A program made the position numbers and the translations under genes. The notes under the pieces are model-generated. The model was not told the origin of the DNA and made no database searches. It worked only from the letters and a program-made list of their open reading frames with translations. Positions 33,006-46,718 of a stretch of 64,000 bases of DNA are shown here, one piece after another. The DNA is from Symsagittifera roscoffensis (Eukaryota > Xenacoelomorpha > Acoela > Convolutidae). Positions within the stretch are counted from its first letter, which is position 1; every line of letters begins with the position of its first letter. The stretch is taken from assembly GCF_963678635.1 (NCBI RefSeq), contig NC_087070.1, forward strand, positions 11,442,539-11,506,538, in the 5' to 3' direction.

Positions 33006-34454
33006 CAGTTGATGCAATAACAGGCCAAAAACATAGTACAGGAGTTGTTTAAATCAAATGAGTTAACCCTCGCTTGCAGATAGTTTTTGAGTGACTTCTT
33101 AAACGCTACAGGAGATGCTAAAATATCTGCAATATCAATGGAAGATAGCATGTTTACATTTCCGCACACGCACTAGAAGAAGAACAGCTCGTTGAAGAAG
33201 AGACGACATTTCTTGGTTGCTGCCAGTATAGGGTAGGCAACGAAGATCTTCGGCGGAGAAGGTAAAATTGATGAACTTGTAAATGTCGAAATCGAATTTC
33301 TCTTTAAGCACTCTTTTGAGGAAACCAAAATGTATAATGCAATGGAGAAAACTAATAGCAGAGAATTGGTCACCTTCAATTGCTCAGTGTAGTCACTGAG
33401 ACCCGTCAACCATTTTAGACATTTTTTATTAAACAATTCAAGTACATGCGTGTAAAATAAGGAAGGAAACCAGTTTTGAGTTCCGTAGAGAAGGACATTT
33501 CTTATGAAAAGTTCATAAAGTTTAAACTTGGTCCACAATGAGACTCTGTATGGAATAGAACGTTTGATAAAATGAAAACATTTATTAACCGCATTAAGCT
33601 TGAGTTTGAGATGGTTGTCCCATTTCCAGTTTTGAGAAATTGTGACCCCCAGATCTTTGATAGATTATACTGAAGGAAGAGAGATATCATTAAGAACGAT
33701 CGATGATTCCGACTCATTAGAATTAAAACAAATAACTTTGCATTTATTGGCATTAAACGTCATTACATTTTCGATAGTCCATTTGTTGAAAAAATCTATA
33801 TCTCTTTGAATGTCAAAATGCGTTGCGCTGGAATACAGTTTTCTGTCATTAGCGAAAAATAACAATCAGAAGTGAAAAGAGCATTTGGCATGCCATTATT
33901 GCAGAGAACAAACAATAGTGGCCCTAAGACGCTGCCTTGCGGCACTCCACTAGTAACATAACCTATCGAAGAAGATGTATTTTCCATCAATACAATTTGA
34001 GTACGATCACTCAGATACGAAGAGAAAAGCTCAAGAAACGTGTAATCAAATCCAAGCTTAGCCAGTTTGCTTTGTAGAATATGATGAGGTACTTGATCAA
34101 AAGCTTTGCAAAATTCGAAATATACTCAAAGACTTTCAAGATTCGTCTCATTATTTGAAAAAATTTGGTCAAGATATTCAAGAAAGTGGGTAATGGTTGA
34201 TAGTTTTGTCACGGAAGTAATGTTTGGTCTCACTCGAGGTTATATAAAATTAAAGATCATTCTCTCCAGAATAAGCGATAATTGAGGTAAGATGCTGATA
34301 GGGCGATAGTTTTCAATATTTTCTGGATTGTTAGTTTTTAAGATGGGTGTTATGTACGCACATTTCCAAAGTGTAGATCATTTTTGGGTATTTAAAAACA
34401 TTAACAAAATGCTGTACGACAAGCGGCGCGATAATATTGCTGCAATTGCTAAGA
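33006..34454 (-). mobile_element. Non-LTR retrotransposon copy 2, RT part
   Basis: The same family and same insertion point as copy 1, after AAATT in the cassette 3' region. It shows TSGVPQGSVLGPLLFVLCNN (about 33900-33965), but the catalytic block reads LFFANDRKLYSSATH (D to N), so it is inactive. It extends slightly further 5' than copy 1, to a stretch shared with 48960-49010, and is then joined to gypsy-2 Gag. Confidence 0.78.
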
Positions 34455-35390
34455 GATGGAATGAGAATAAGAGTACAAATTGCAGATCAGACCAGAAGCC
34501 ATGCACTCGACGTGGAACATTTTTCGGTCCTAGTCACCTTAAAAATTGTCCAGCAATGGGGAAAATTTGCAAGAATTGCAAAAAATCGAATCATTTCCCA
34601 AAAATGTGTAGATCAAATCAAGTGAATGAGATTGGAGAAGACAAATCCAGTTCAGAAGAGCAATGCAATTTAATTCAAAGTTTCGATTCCTGTGATGAGT
34701 TCGAGATAATGATGGTAGCTACAACAGTGAAGAAATCTGGTGAAAAGGAGGCGAAAAGCAATCACACCAGAAGGAAAGTTGGAAATGAAACAACTACTCA
34801 AGATATCACAAAAATCGACATACGGCGAGATCCAAGATCGCATCAAATAAAATCATTGACTGCGTTGGTTAGAATTAAGAATCAAATTATCAACATGACG
34901 ATTGATACAGGAAGCCCAGTATAACTCCTAAACTGGACGACCGCAAAACAATTATTGGACGGATCATCCAAAATTAAATTCATTCCTGCTGGAAAATTGA
35001 ATTTGACAATGCAGTTTGTAGATTACAACAAACATCCTATTCAGATACTGGGAGCAGTATGTGCAGATATTCGTTCGGCGGGTTGGGAAGTTAAGGATGC
35101 ATACTTCCTGGTTACAGAAAGAAGAGCAAGATGTATACTGGGTCTGGACTTATTGGGTCAGAAGGTGTATACTGGGTCAGAAGGTATGAAACAACAATTT
35201 TATAAAAAATTTTCATCCCTTTTCGAACGACGGGGTGTGTCCGATACAGGAAAACGTTAGAAGAATACCTATTCACATTCAAGGAAAAGTGCAAAATGAA
35301 CGTGACATTTTGTTATCAGAAGGTCATTAAACAAAGTTAGATAAAGGTACAAGAGATGGTTTCATTACTTCAATTATAATAACAGAATTT
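34455..35390 (+). pseudogene. Ty3/gypsy-2 Gag C-terminus and aspartic protease
   Basis: The frame shows the zinc knuckle CKNCKKSNHFPKMC (about 34568-34610), a polar linker, then MTIDTGSPV with the protease DTG triad (about 34905). A TAA follows immediately at 34922-34924. The next frame (34955-35260) holds the rest of the protease with ARCILGLDLLG (about 35125-35160). The end carries RT-proximal residues and breaks at about 35391 into cassette D. Confidence 0.75.
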
Positions 35391-38300
35391 GAAAGTGACG
35401 TCGAGAGAAATGGTGAGCTGCATTTCGGATGGACGAGACCATCTTCACGACGTACGACAAGGTGGAGATGAGGAAAGCCAAGATAATAGTAGTTGCCAGC
35501 TCGGACTTTGTCCTTGTTTTGGTCTGACGTGATAATGATAGCGGCAACCGACTTAGACTTGATGCAACTGTATCAATGGCAATCGGGGTCCAACGACAAA
35601 CGGAAATGAACCCGATAACAACAGTGTTCGCCGGCATATACGATCACTTGCATAGTAGGTGTTTCCTAAGCACACTCAGAGAGCCTACAACGGCGGAAGA
35701 TGCGGTGTGGCCAGCAAAAAAAAGATTTTCAAGAATCCATGGGCGAGATAATGGACGTGTTAAAAGAAGGAGCATTCGCAAAATTAATACCAAAAGCTGT
35801 ATTAGCTGAATATGCACATCTCCCGAATGGATTGAAATTCGTGTACGCAATGGTGGCACTGCTCTCAGAAGGGAAGTATGATGTGATCATATCTGCCCCG
35901 TATCGCGAAGTGGAGTCGAGAAACCTGAGACCACTTAGGGCAGAATTACCGGCAGCATGGTCGGATATCTCAAAAGCCATGAGAGGGTTACAAAACCATT
36001 CGCTACACATGCTGGTACTGGATAAAGAGCTGGGGTTGGAACTGTCCAATTTCAGCAGGCAGCTCAAATTAAAGCCAGGAATCAACGATGATCATCGAGT
36101 GATAGAGGCAATGCCCAATGACTTGTGGTTCAGAAGAATGGAGATTAAAGAAGGAGAGAAGAGTCAGAACTCCAAAGAAACGAAAGATCACTTGGAAACG
36201 ATGGTTTTGCGCACGAAACCAGAGGACAACAAGTGGCTGCATTTGACTCCTCGAATAGCAGCATTGGGCGCGGACGATTTAGAAGATTCACGCCTACCTG
36301 GTAGAAGAGTTGAACATAGCAGACAATGCAGAAGAAAAGTCAGCCGAATTTGTGAAAACGATGTGTCAAGTAACTCTAGAAATTTTCAAGAGTAAGAAGT
36401 GTTGGGAGCAGGATAAACCGCGTCCTTCCTGGCTAAAGTCTACCCCGCACTCACTCGATATCTGATATGAGAGTTCGTTAAAGCGGTTACAGAGTTATCG
36501 ATAGTAGTGATCCTAGCATTGTTCGTGGCGTTAAGAGCAGAGAATTTCGTGAAAGGACCAGTGGTACTGCACAGCAGAATCGTTTTGGAAGAGGAGAAGA
36601 CAAACCGATTGAAAAAGAAGAAGGTGTGCTACGTCATGCAGGAGGCATGCCCCTGTTGACTGACTTGAGCCTAGCCATGAGGACCGATCCTTTGGAGCTA
36701 ATCAGAGGAACTACGGAACTTGTGACGGTGATATATGGTCCTGCGATAACATTCGCGTTTCAAGGTGGACGGGTATAGAAGGTCGGTGTTGCACCTGAAC
36801 CTCATTTCAGAAGTTGTTGGGAGCGCACTCAATTGGCGTGAGCAAAATGTGTTACGAGAATTGATGAGCGAAGCTTTGCTGTTCGCGGAGATATCAGAGC
36901 CAGAGATGACAGCCGTAAACTTTCATGATCTTTTCCGTGACCGAATGGGTGAATTAGAGAGAGGGCACATTGAGGTGTTCCCAAAACTCTGGAGTTTGAC
37001 GGCCTACAATAAAACGAATGGCGAGGTAACAAGAATTCCTCGTTTAATGGCCTCGTAGCACAAAGTGAAAGAAGATACGAAAGGCTGGGGCGATTGCAAG
37101 AAGCTGCCAGAAGAAATACCTGAACTCCCCATGATCAGAAGGATGTTGCCCGGAGCAGACTCCGTAGTACAAACTCCCAGGTTAAGAGCCTCTGAGACAA
37201 ACAAAAGGAGAATGGCGAAGTTCTCTGAGATGATGGACACGTGCTTCGTGGGCAGAAACGCTGCCGTAATGCAATACACACAGTTTGCATACACGGATGA
37301 ATCAACGAGGAGACGAATGACTAATGCAGCCATTCCAAAACCTGGAAGATTTGATGAAGAGTGGGCGAAATTGGACCTGGCGCCAATGATCATGAGAGGC
37401 AAGGCGGACTTGCAAGAATCCGCGCTAATCGTAATGAGTGTGAAACCGGAACTGACCATAAGCGGGAAACTGTTGACGAGGACTGCACTAGCACCCTTCG
37501 GTTGAAGAAATCAAGATAAAGCACGGAGTAGAAGAAGGCAGGTCAGCTGGCAGGCTAGTCGTATCAGGGTTTCCAGACGGGACAATGAGTGAAGAGCAAG
37601 GCCCTTCGAGTTCAGGGAGAAATCAGAAACGAAATGATAAGGAGGGAGAGTACCGTAGATCGGAAGAACCCAAGCAGCAGGATCCCGATCAGGGGGGGGG
37701 GGGAAATATGACGATAAGGCTTCGTTGGGTGGAATGTGCAGCCTAGATTTCAATTTCTTAGACGACTTTGAAATTGGGACAGAAACGTAAGAAGGGACGA
37801 ATGAGTCTGCAGAAAATGAGACTTCCACGCTGGAAACTCCGTCAGCCTTCATGGATATAAGCAGAAATTTGCCGGAGAGCAGCTCTCCTGGTAAGTTTAA
37901 AACTACCGAGACGAGACTTTTACTGGAGTCCCCGAGAAGGATAACAATAGAAGGCACTGCCCGAGTACCTTTCTAGGGGACCTTGCCGGAAGAAGAGTGG
38001 GAAGTTCATTACAGAGACCATGGAAAATGAACATGGTGTTAAATGGACAGAGTTGCCTTCATGGAAGAGGTCTGGATGGTAGTTCAGTGCTACGGGACCC
38101 AGTCAAGGCTGAAAACAGGTCTCAACAGACCATTGATGCGGGGGATCCTCGATAATTTGGATGAATATTAAGGGAGGTTGCGCGAGTTATTAATCGATTC
38201 GGCCACTGACGAAAGTGAAGTTATTTCTCCCATAAAACCAACGCAGCAAGAAGGCAGCAATGAAGTAGTATACCTGTCAAGAACCCGAAAAAGAACGATA

Positions 38301-40196
38301 CGATCAAAAATGGTGATTGATAAAAATTAATGACATGAAGATGAAACTTGGCTGCAAAGTGACATTGAGAAAGACTGGTAAGGCAAAAGTAGACTCTGAT
38401 ATCTCAGTAAAAGCTGTTACTTTAGCCAAGCGAAAATATGTCGAAGAAGTCATGGATATTTTGCACGGCGACGATCGATTGCCTGGCTCAAATAGAAAAT
38501 TGACCGATGTAACGATGGTGCCACCCATCCTCATGGCAGTGTTAAGATCGGCCAGCTTTAAAACCAAGACGAGTGAACGCACTCTGACTGGAGCGACATT
38601 AGACATGGAAATATTTAGCCAGTGTGGACAAAGTACCCTGCGAGATCTTGCATGATTCATGGAAAGGGAAGCGTCGTAGAACCGCTAACCCCTGTGGAAC
38701 ATAACTGATTGACAGTATCGGAAACCGTCTCGATCGACAAACCCGCTGGTGTATACATGGAGATGGTGGAGTACAGAAACTCAGGACACCTAATCGCTCT
38801 AGAAAACAAAAACGCCATGGAATGTTATCTGGAGGAGATGATACAAGGCACAACGTTGAAGTAGAAAGAATACGGAACATTGGTCTCCTCTGAGAAGCAC
38901 GCGGAAACGATAGACCAGTTGGTGAGTTTACCGTGGAGAGCAATGGTGTTACGAAACTTTGAAGAAAAAATGAGAACCACTCCAAAAATACACGCTCTGA
39001 TAGCGATACCTTATGTGAGGACAGAGCTGCAACTTAGGTTCGCTTGGTGCATGACTGGGTTGAGGAGGGAAGAATATGAATCAGAAAAAAGTAAAAGATC
39101 AAAAGAAGAGAATTTATGATGGCAATTCGATGGCTGGAAGCTCAGGTAAAGTAGAAAATTCGACAGGAGATGCCGACGAAAGAACAACTGCAAGAACTGG
39201 AATGTATAAAAGATTTAGATCTTTTCGAGACAATGTGCAAAATTTTGAAATTCCGATGGAAGTGAAGAAGATATGGGCCAGGAGACGACTGATGCCATGA
39301 TTTAGAGCCAACATGACTGCATGGTTGTACGAGTATGCCAAGAAGCATTTGTCGAAGCAGAACAGAGTGTACTGTGCGTATCAGCCGGACATTGAAGCAG
39401 AAGCTTTCAAGCGAGCTTTTGTATTTCATCGGAATGCAGTGACCACCGCAGTGAAAAGGACATCCAGAACAAGTGAGTGTGACGGGAGAGAAAGAGAAGT
39501 GAAGTTGAAGGAAGAACTGGAGAGGAACGTAACATTGTGCCTCCACAACAGCTTCTGCAGGAATAGGGAGACTAATATAGACCCTCTACCTTGTTGTAAA
39601 CAAAGGGTAGAAGAGCAGTTGTGTTGGAAGACTGCCTCCAACAGTTTCAGAATGGCAAACGACGTGCTGCAAGACACTGAAATTGAAATTGCGGAGTCAA
39701 TGTCGCAGGAGGAGGAGATGGAGCAATGACAAAGAGCCAGAAAATAAGATGCAAAAGGAGGAAGATTAAAGAATTTAGAAATTTTAGAATTTCTCAACGA
39801 CGAAAAACCGGAAGAAGGTCACAAAGAATTGAAAAAAAGTAACAGAGGAGAAGATGCTACAACTCAGTAAAACTCAGAATTGTTTATGTGAGAAAAACTC
39901 AAATGAGAAACTAAGCAACTAAGCTTGCAATTGAAACTGAATGAAAGAAAACTTTTAGTTGATTTTTGAAGTTAAGAATTTGTTACATTGTTAAATTTGC
40001 ATTGTAATTTCAGTTAGTGGCTTTAGAGACACTTACTATTTAGTTAGAGAGGCTTGAGTGAAGAGTATATTATATATTCTAACCTGCATGATTGTTTTTA
40101 ATCAACTAAGATGACTGATCACTTTGTGGTGATATGAAGGGCTTGGGTAATCTCTTGAAGAAGGAAATTATTTCATTGTTCTTTCTAGCCACCAGA
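35391..40196 (+). mobile_element. Giant-family accessory cassette D, internally deleted
   Basis: It begins at a sequence equal to 21149 in cassette B (AAAGTGACGTCGAGAGAAATGG). Open pieces are 35700-36395 (SEGKYDVIISAPYREVESRN, HSLHMLVLDKELGLELSNFS), 36596-37058 (GMPLLTD, VFPKLWSLTAYNKTNGEVTR), 37065-37505, 38317-38655 (VTLRKTGKAKVDSD), 38880-39119 and 39313-39729 (NVTLCLHNSFCRNRE). It has a deletion near 36275, a second near 36570, and the same 39115 deletion as cassette C. A run of about 13 G at 37692-37704 shifts the frame. The 3' untranslated part is cut at 40196 by an RT fragment, so this copy lacks the hairpin. Confidence 0.68.
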
Positions 40197-40660
40197 GTCC
40201 TTGTGGGAAGAATGGTGGATAGGCATGGTGTGAGGCCGGACCCGGAAGCAGTGGAGGCAGTGTTGACATGGAAAGCTCCCAGAACGGACACAAAGCTCCT
40301 GAGCTTCCTAGGGTTTGCCAATTACTACCGGGAATTCATAAAAGGATATGCGGACAAGGTGTATCCGATGCAGAAGCTGATGCGCAACAAGGGGAAAAAG
40401 TTCGAATGGAACGATGAATTACAGGTTGCTTTCGAGAACATAAAGCGGGAACTGTGCGAAGCGCCAGTGCTGGGCATGCCTACAGAGAAGGGCATGTATG
40501 TTCTTGACACAGACGCATCGGTGGTGGCTATCTCAAGAATCTTGCATCAAGAGCAAGAATGGAACAAAAGAACAGTTCTCCGTCCCATTGCATACGGCAG
40601 CAAGGTCTTTAGTGACACAGAGATGAAATACGGCGCACCAAAGGCAGAAATTACGCAATT
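40197..40660 (+). pseudogene. Fragment of giant-family RT/RNase H inside the cassette array
   Basis: The open frame carries HGVRPDPEAVEAVLTWKAP, SFLGFANYYREFIKGYADK, MRNKGKKF, ELCEAPVLGMPTEKGMYVLD with DTDAS, and YGSKVFSDTEMKYGAPKAE. It is colinear with, and very close to, bases 1440-970 of element A. It is the same RT family, on the opposite strand. Its left join lies within the cassette 3' region (after GAGTCCTTGT). Its right join is at GCAGAAATTACGCAATTG, back into cassette sequence (equal to 25528), so it replaces the hairpin, the 3' end and the start of the next cassette. Confidence 0.82.
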
Positions 40661-42742
40661 GTTTCTTCGACTACGAGCAAGCGGTTTTGCTGAGATTCTG
40701 GTTGTCAAGAGTTGCGACGATAAGGAGCGCTGCTAATCAGCAGGCTAAGCTGGGACTTGTGGTTGAAGAAAAGTTACTGCTTGAAGAATCTTGCAAAACA
40801 TCACAAGCGATTGACGATATTGTTCGGTACAATAGTAATGCAGGCAAAAACGAAAACGGAAGTGATTGCAGATTGCCACGGAGGAACTGAGGAGAATCTA
40901 GTGACTGTACTAGGATTCTACAGCCTGTTTGGTTCTCTAGAGTCACTATTGAATCTACAGCAAAAGCATGAGATGGTCACGGGCATCAGTGTAGAAAAGG
41001 TTCCGAGAAGGTTGCAAACTGAACACAAGTATATTGGAAAATGGAGAGAAGCTATCGAAGCAGAAATGAACATTCGGCAGAGTGAAAATTATCACAGACC
41101 GTCCGGAGCGCGATATTTAGTGGGATCTACGTTCGCTCCGATGTGCAGGAGTCGATACCCAGTGCATTTCGTAGCAGTGCATGTGAAGAGTACGCGAGGA
41201 CGATCGTGGATCAAGCCTTCTCAGTGCCGAAGTGTGTAAGATTTTCGAGAAGGTCAGAGAAACCTTACGAGTTGCTATGTAAGATGCTCGCAGCAGTTCC
41301 GGAAAGAACCAAAGACGAGTTAGAGCCGATACTGAGGAAGTTCATGGGATATGCTAGCGGGAACTTCAAAGATTTTGAAAGGCAGAAACAGGGAGGATCA
41401 ACAGCGACAATTTACAATGCAGTAGACGAAAACGACGAAACTCACCGAGTGATGATGGAAGTGGAATCATTTATGGAAGCGTCGGGAAAGCGTAATTGGA
41501 GGAGCATCATGTTGACAGATGATGAGTTCCCTTGCCATAGCTTAATACAAATTTGGTGGTATTCCGGTCGCAGTAGTCTGGTGTTGATCTGGGACTCTGG
41601 AGAATTGCTCTCCATGGGTTTACCAGATTCATCAAAGCCCATAACGATATGGATAGTTGGAGTTATGATGGCAATTCGATGGCTGGAAGCTCAAGTAAAG
41701 GAGAACAATCGACAGGAGATGCCGACGAATGAACAACTGCAAGAACTGGAGTGTATAAAAGATTTAGATCTTTTCGAGACAATGAGCAAAATCTTGAAAT
41801 TCCGATAGAAGTGAAGATGATATGGGCCAGGAGACGACTGATGCCGGAGACGATGATGGTTTAGACTGTTTCCATTAGTTTCAAAATGGCCAACGACGTG
41901 CTGCAAGACACTGAAAATGAAAGTGCGGAGTCAATGTTGCAGGAGGAGGAGATGGAGCAACGACAAATAGCCGGAAAATAAGATGCAAAAGGAGGAAGAT
42001 CCGAAGAATTTAGAAATTTTAGAATTTCTAAACGACGCAAAATTGGAAGAAGGACACAAAGAAGTGAAAAAAGTAACAGAGGAGAAGATGCTACAACTCA
42101 GTAAAACTCAGATTTGTTTAGGTGAGAAAAACTCAAATGAGAAACTAAGCAACTAAGCTTGCAATTGAAACTGAATGAAAGAAAACTTTTAGTTGATTTT
42201 TGAAGTTAAGAATTTGTCGCATTGATAAATTTGCATTGTTTTTTTAGCTAGTGGCTTTAGAGACACTTACTATTTATTTAGAGAGGCTTGAGTGAAGAGT
42301 ATAATATTTATTCTAACCTGAATGATTGTTTTTAATCAACTAAGATGACTGATCACTTTGTGGTGATATGAAGGGCTTGGGTAATCTCTTGAAGAAGGAA
42401 ATTATTTCATTGTTCTTTCTAACCACCAGAATCCTTATTTTCAAATTTCAGGACCAATAACAACTAAATTTCCGAAGGGAAGCTGCATAGTAGGATAATT
42501 TTAGTTTGTTTGTTGGCAGGACCGTCTTGCGTCCCAACAATTTTGAAATTTAGGAGAAAAAGTTTTAAATCGAAACTTTGGCGTTAAAAGCCAGAAAAGA
42601 CGTTTTATCTGAAGTCATATCATCAAAAATGCAGATTAGTGGAAAAATTAGGAAGGCTAAAACAGTGTAGTATGATGCCATTTGTATTCTGCAGTTGACC
42701 GATGTGATGTAGATATAAATGATTTCATGCTTTTTGTAAATT
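40661..42742 (+). mobile_element. Giant-family accessory cassette D2, C-terminal part
   Basis: It starts inside the NCFFDYEQAVLLRFW block (in a shifted frame) and supplies sequence missing from B, C and D. The blocks are VIADCHGGTEENLV, FYSLFGSLESLLNL, RYLVGSTFAP (40757-41239), TIVDQAFSVPKCVRF, LAAVPERTKDELEPILRKFM, DDEFPCHSLIQIWWYSGRSS and LVLIWDSGELLSMGLPDSS (41143-41808). About 350 bases covering WFRANMTAW to PLPCC are deleted near 41855. The 3' untranslated region follows, with the hairpin at 42512-42538 carrying a G-U pair. The non-LTR copy 3 begins at 42743. Confidence 0.66.
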
Positions 42743-44332
42743 CAGTTGATGCAATTACAGGCCAAAAACATAGTACAGGAGTCGATTTAACCCTCGCTTG
42801 CAGATAGTTTTTGAGTGACTTCTTAAACGCTTCAGGAGATGCGAAAATATCTGCAATTTCATTGGAAGATAGCATGTTTACATATCCTCACACGCACTAG
42901 AAGAAGAACAGCTCGTTGAAGAAGAGACAACATTTCTTGGTTGCTGTCAGTGTAGGGTAGGCAGTGTTAGGAAGATCTTCGGCGGAGAAGGTAAAAATAA
43001 TGAACTTGTAAGTGTCGAAATCGAATTTCTTTTTAAGCACTCTATTGAGGAAAACCAAAACGTATAATGCAAGGGAGAAAAATATTGGCAGGGAATTGGT
43101 CACCTTCAATTGCTCAGTGTAGTCACTGAGACCCGTCACCCATTTTAGACATTTTTTATCAAACAATTCAAGTACATGCCTGTAAAATAAGGAAGGAAAC
43201 CAGATTTGAGTTCCGTAGAGAAGGACACTTCTAATGCAAAATTGATAACATTTAAACTTGGTCCACAATGAGACTCAGTGGTCCACAGTCTGGAATAGAA
43301 CGTTTGATAAAATGAAAAGATTTTTAAACCGTATTAAGCTTGAGTTTAAGATGGTTGTCCCGCTTCAAGTTTTGAGAAATTGTGACCCCCAGATCTTTGA
43401 TAGAGGATACCGAAGGAATGGAGATATCATTAAGAACGATTGATGGTTCCGACTCATAAGAATTTAAACAATTAACTTTGCATTTATCGGCATTAAACGT
43501 CATTTCGTTTTCGATAGTCCATTTGTTGAAAAGATCTGTATCTCTTTGAATGTCAAAATGCGCTGCGCTGGAATACAGTTTTCTGTCATCAGCGAAAAAT
43601 TAACAATCAGAAGTCAAAAGAGCTTTTGACATGTCATTATTGCAGAGAACAAACAATAGTGGCCCTAAGACGCTGCCTTGCGGCACTCCACTAGTAACAT
43701 AACCTATCGAAGAAGATGTTTTTTCAATCATTACGATTTGAGTACGATCACTCAGATACGAAGAGAAAAGCTCAAGAAACGTGTAATCAAATCCAAACTT
43801 AGCCAGTTTGCTTTGTAAATTATGATGAGGTACTTGATCAAAAGCTTTGCAACTAGTAACATAACCTATCGAAGAAGATGTTTTTTCAATCATTACGATT
43901 TGAGTACGATCACTCAGATACGAAGAGAAAAGCTCAAGAAACGTGTAATCAAATCCAAACTTAGCCAGTTTGCTTTGTAAATTATGATGAGGTACTTGAT
44001 CAAAAGCTTTGCAAAAATCGAAATATACTCAAAGACTTTCAAGATTCGTCTCATTATTTGAAAAAATCTGGTCAAGATATTCAAGAAAGTGGGTAATGGT
44101 TGATAGTTTTGTCATGAAACCATGCTGAACGGAAGTAATGTTTGGTCTCACTCGAGATTATATAAAATTCAAGATAATTCTCTCCAGAATAAGCGATAAT
44201 TGAAGTAAGATGCTGATAGGGCGATAGTTTTCAATATTTTCTGGATTGTTAGTTTTTAAGATGGGTGTTATGTACGCACATTTCCAAAGTGTAGGTCATT
44301 TATGGGTATTTAAAACATTAACAAAAAGCTGA
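42743..44332 (-). mobile_element. Non-LTR retrotransposon copy 3, RT part with an internal duplication
   Basis: RT blocks are GVPQGSVLGPLLFVLCNND (about 43630-43690), WTIENEMTFNADKC and GLSDYTEQLKVTNSLPIFFS. A TAA interrupts the FADD block near 43603. Bases 43691-43852 are repeated as 43853-44014 (period 162, 54 codons), doubling the FDYTFLELFSSYLSDRTQIV part. It lies at the same cassette position as copies 1 and 2. Confidence 0.8.
43691..44014. repeat. 162-bp tandem duplication in non-LTR copy 3
   Basis: Both units start CTAGTAACATAACCTATCG and end at AAAGCTTTGCAA, with almost no differences. The period is a multiple of three, so the frame stays open and the protein repeats MIEKTSSSIGYVTS. 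Few differences mean a recent event. Confidence 0.92.
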
Positions 44333-46718
44333 GCAGTATGTACAGATATTCGTTCGGCGGTTTGGGAAGTTAAGAATGCATACTTCCTGGTTACAGAAAG
44401 AAGAGCAAGATGTATACTGGGTCTGAACTCACAGGGAAAAGTGGCGATACATACATCTCAGAAATCAGCCCGTGTCAATAGATCCAGGTTTGACGAGCTA
44501 CTGTGCGAGCAGTCAGAAGGTATGAAACAACAATTTTATAAAAATTTTCATCGCTTTTCGATCGACAGGGAGAGTCAAAACATCATGTAGTCAACACGAA
44601 ATTCAAATACCCGCTATGTCCGATACAGGAAAAAGGTAGAAGAATACCTATTCAAATTCAAGGAAAAGTGAAAATAGAACTTGACAATTTGTGATCAGAA
44701 AGTCATATAACAAAGTTAGATAAAGGCACAAGCGATTGTTTCATTGCTTCAATCGTAATATCAGTGAAAAAATACGACTCGATCAAATTGGTTTTAGACG
44801 CAAAGCGTCTGTACAAATAGACAATTGTACAGAAATAAAAACCAAATGCCCAATGCTGATGAATTAATTGATGGGGTTAGTCAAATAGTAACGGCCAAAA
44901 CACAAGGCACTCTATATTTTACGGTACTCGATATAAAGTATGCGTACAGTCAACTTCGATTAACTGCTGAAACAGCTAAGTGCAATTTCAACATAGTTGG
45001 TGGTCAAGCTACGGGAACGTACAGATTTTTGACAGGGTTTTACGGACTGGCAGACATGCCCGTAGAGTTTCAAAAGGCGATGGATTGTACATTGAATCAT
45101 GCAAAAAACACTTTTGTTTTTTGAACGACAAACTCATTGTCTCAAAAGGAGAAAAAGCAGAAGACAAAAAGTTAGTACTAGACATACAAAAGAAACTGGA
45201 TGATGAAAATCTAGCGCTTAAAATTAAAAATGTGAGTTTTTTTCAGACAGAAGTTAATTGCTTGGGTCATAAACTTATACCGAGTGGAATAACACCAAAA
45301 GTTACAAAAACGGAAGCAATTCTTAATCTACAACACCCGAAATTGCTGAAACAATTAAATTCGTTTATGAGTAGTATGAATCATTTATCAAAGTTCATCC
45401 CTAACGCAGCAAGTTTCACGGATCAACTAAGACCATTACTCAGAGAAAAAAACGAAAAGAAGAAACTGAAAAATATCGAATTACCGGTTAAGAAATTCGA
45501 ATGGGGGGAAAAGCATTCTCTCATCTTTGAGAAAATAGAAAAGCGGTCGCAAAGATCGCCCAAATCAATTATTACGATCCTCTCAAAGATACTCGGGTGA
45601 AATGCGATGCGAGTCATAGTGGCCTTGGAGCAACGTTAGAACAATCGACTGATGGGGAGGATTGGGTTCCGATTGCATTTGCATCACGTTATCTTAATGT
45701 TCGAGAAAAAAAGTATTCACTAAACGAACTCAACTGTTGGCAGTGGTTTGGTCAGTGGATAGATTTAAACATTATTTGCTGGGGAAAGAATTCATCCTAG
45801 CAACAGACCATAAAGCACTCACATCAGCGTTGGGGGAACATAAATCAAATAAAAACCTATCAATCTAGGCTTACAAGTTGGGTAAGGTGGTTCATATACC
45901 AGGGAAAGATATGGGTATCGTTGATTATTTATCCAGAGATCCTATTGGGGAACCGTGGCCAGAGTCAGAATTAGGCGAAAAGTGTGTGGTAGATCAAAGT
46001 GTGATTGATCAATTTCATGCAGCTCTCGACTGTTTGAACAGTCGGCTAACCAATACAAATACTTTCATTAGTAATGAAAACATTCTAGAACATTCTGATC
46101 TGAGAAGTACGTTGGACGAAACACCGAACACGTCATCCCCTGGTTGCTATAGCAACCGTTTTCTTCAAAACCAAACAGAGCTCGACCGGAACGAAAACGG
46201 TCAAAACTCACGTCTTTGCAATTGCGATCAAAACACTCTAAACAAAATGTCTCATTGCATAAAGTTGGTTGAAATTAGTAAGAAAGATAAACAGAGAAAA
46301 GTCGCAGCAAAACAGGAGGAGGAACTTAAAGAAGAACAGATCTAGAAAAAGTTGAAGAAGACAGTCAAGCTCGCGAACACGGAGGGGAAATGGAATGAAA
46401 TGCTGTAACAAACAACGGAAACAATTTTTCATAGAGTGAGAACCGTATAGAGGGGGACAACAGGAAATGAGAGTGAAGGTTCAGATTGGGACATGCCGCA
46501 AGTTGAATGGAAGAAAGTAACACCAACAAGACGGAAGGACAAATATAATCAAACATTGTCAAAGGAGGAACCACAGAAGCTATGGTCATTCTGGGATCTA
46601 GTGGGATCTGAACGAACGGATAATATCATACCGGAAAACATGCTACAGCTGAACAACAAATCAGCACGTAATCAAGTATTAAGTATATAATCATGGTGTA
46701 ATGGTGTACTAAGAACGG
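44333..46718 (+). pseudogene. Ty3/gypsy-2 Pol: protease end, RT, RNase H and linker
   Basis: In order: RRARCILGLNSQGKVAIHTS (protease end), RT palm TLYFTVLDIKYAYSQLRL (about 44915-44965), NIVGGQATGTYRFLTGFYGL, and a block reading CFLNDKLIVSKGEK. In this lineage that block normally holds the catalytic DD, and here the first Asp is Asn. After a frame change come VNCLGHKLIPSGITPKVTKT and the RNase H frame from 45597 with CDASHSGLGATLE, FASRYLNVREKKYSLNEL and ATDHKALTSAL. The linker KVVHIPGKDMGIVDYLSRDP follows (from about 45880). It is cut before integrase by non-LTR copy 4. The element is dead. Confidence 0.85.

Noticed and set aside
37692..37704. G run in cassette D (and C run near 56586) as G-quadruplex elements
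   Set aside because: Each is a single homopolymer in a broken coding region, absent from sister copies; slippage or a sequencing artefact is likelier.
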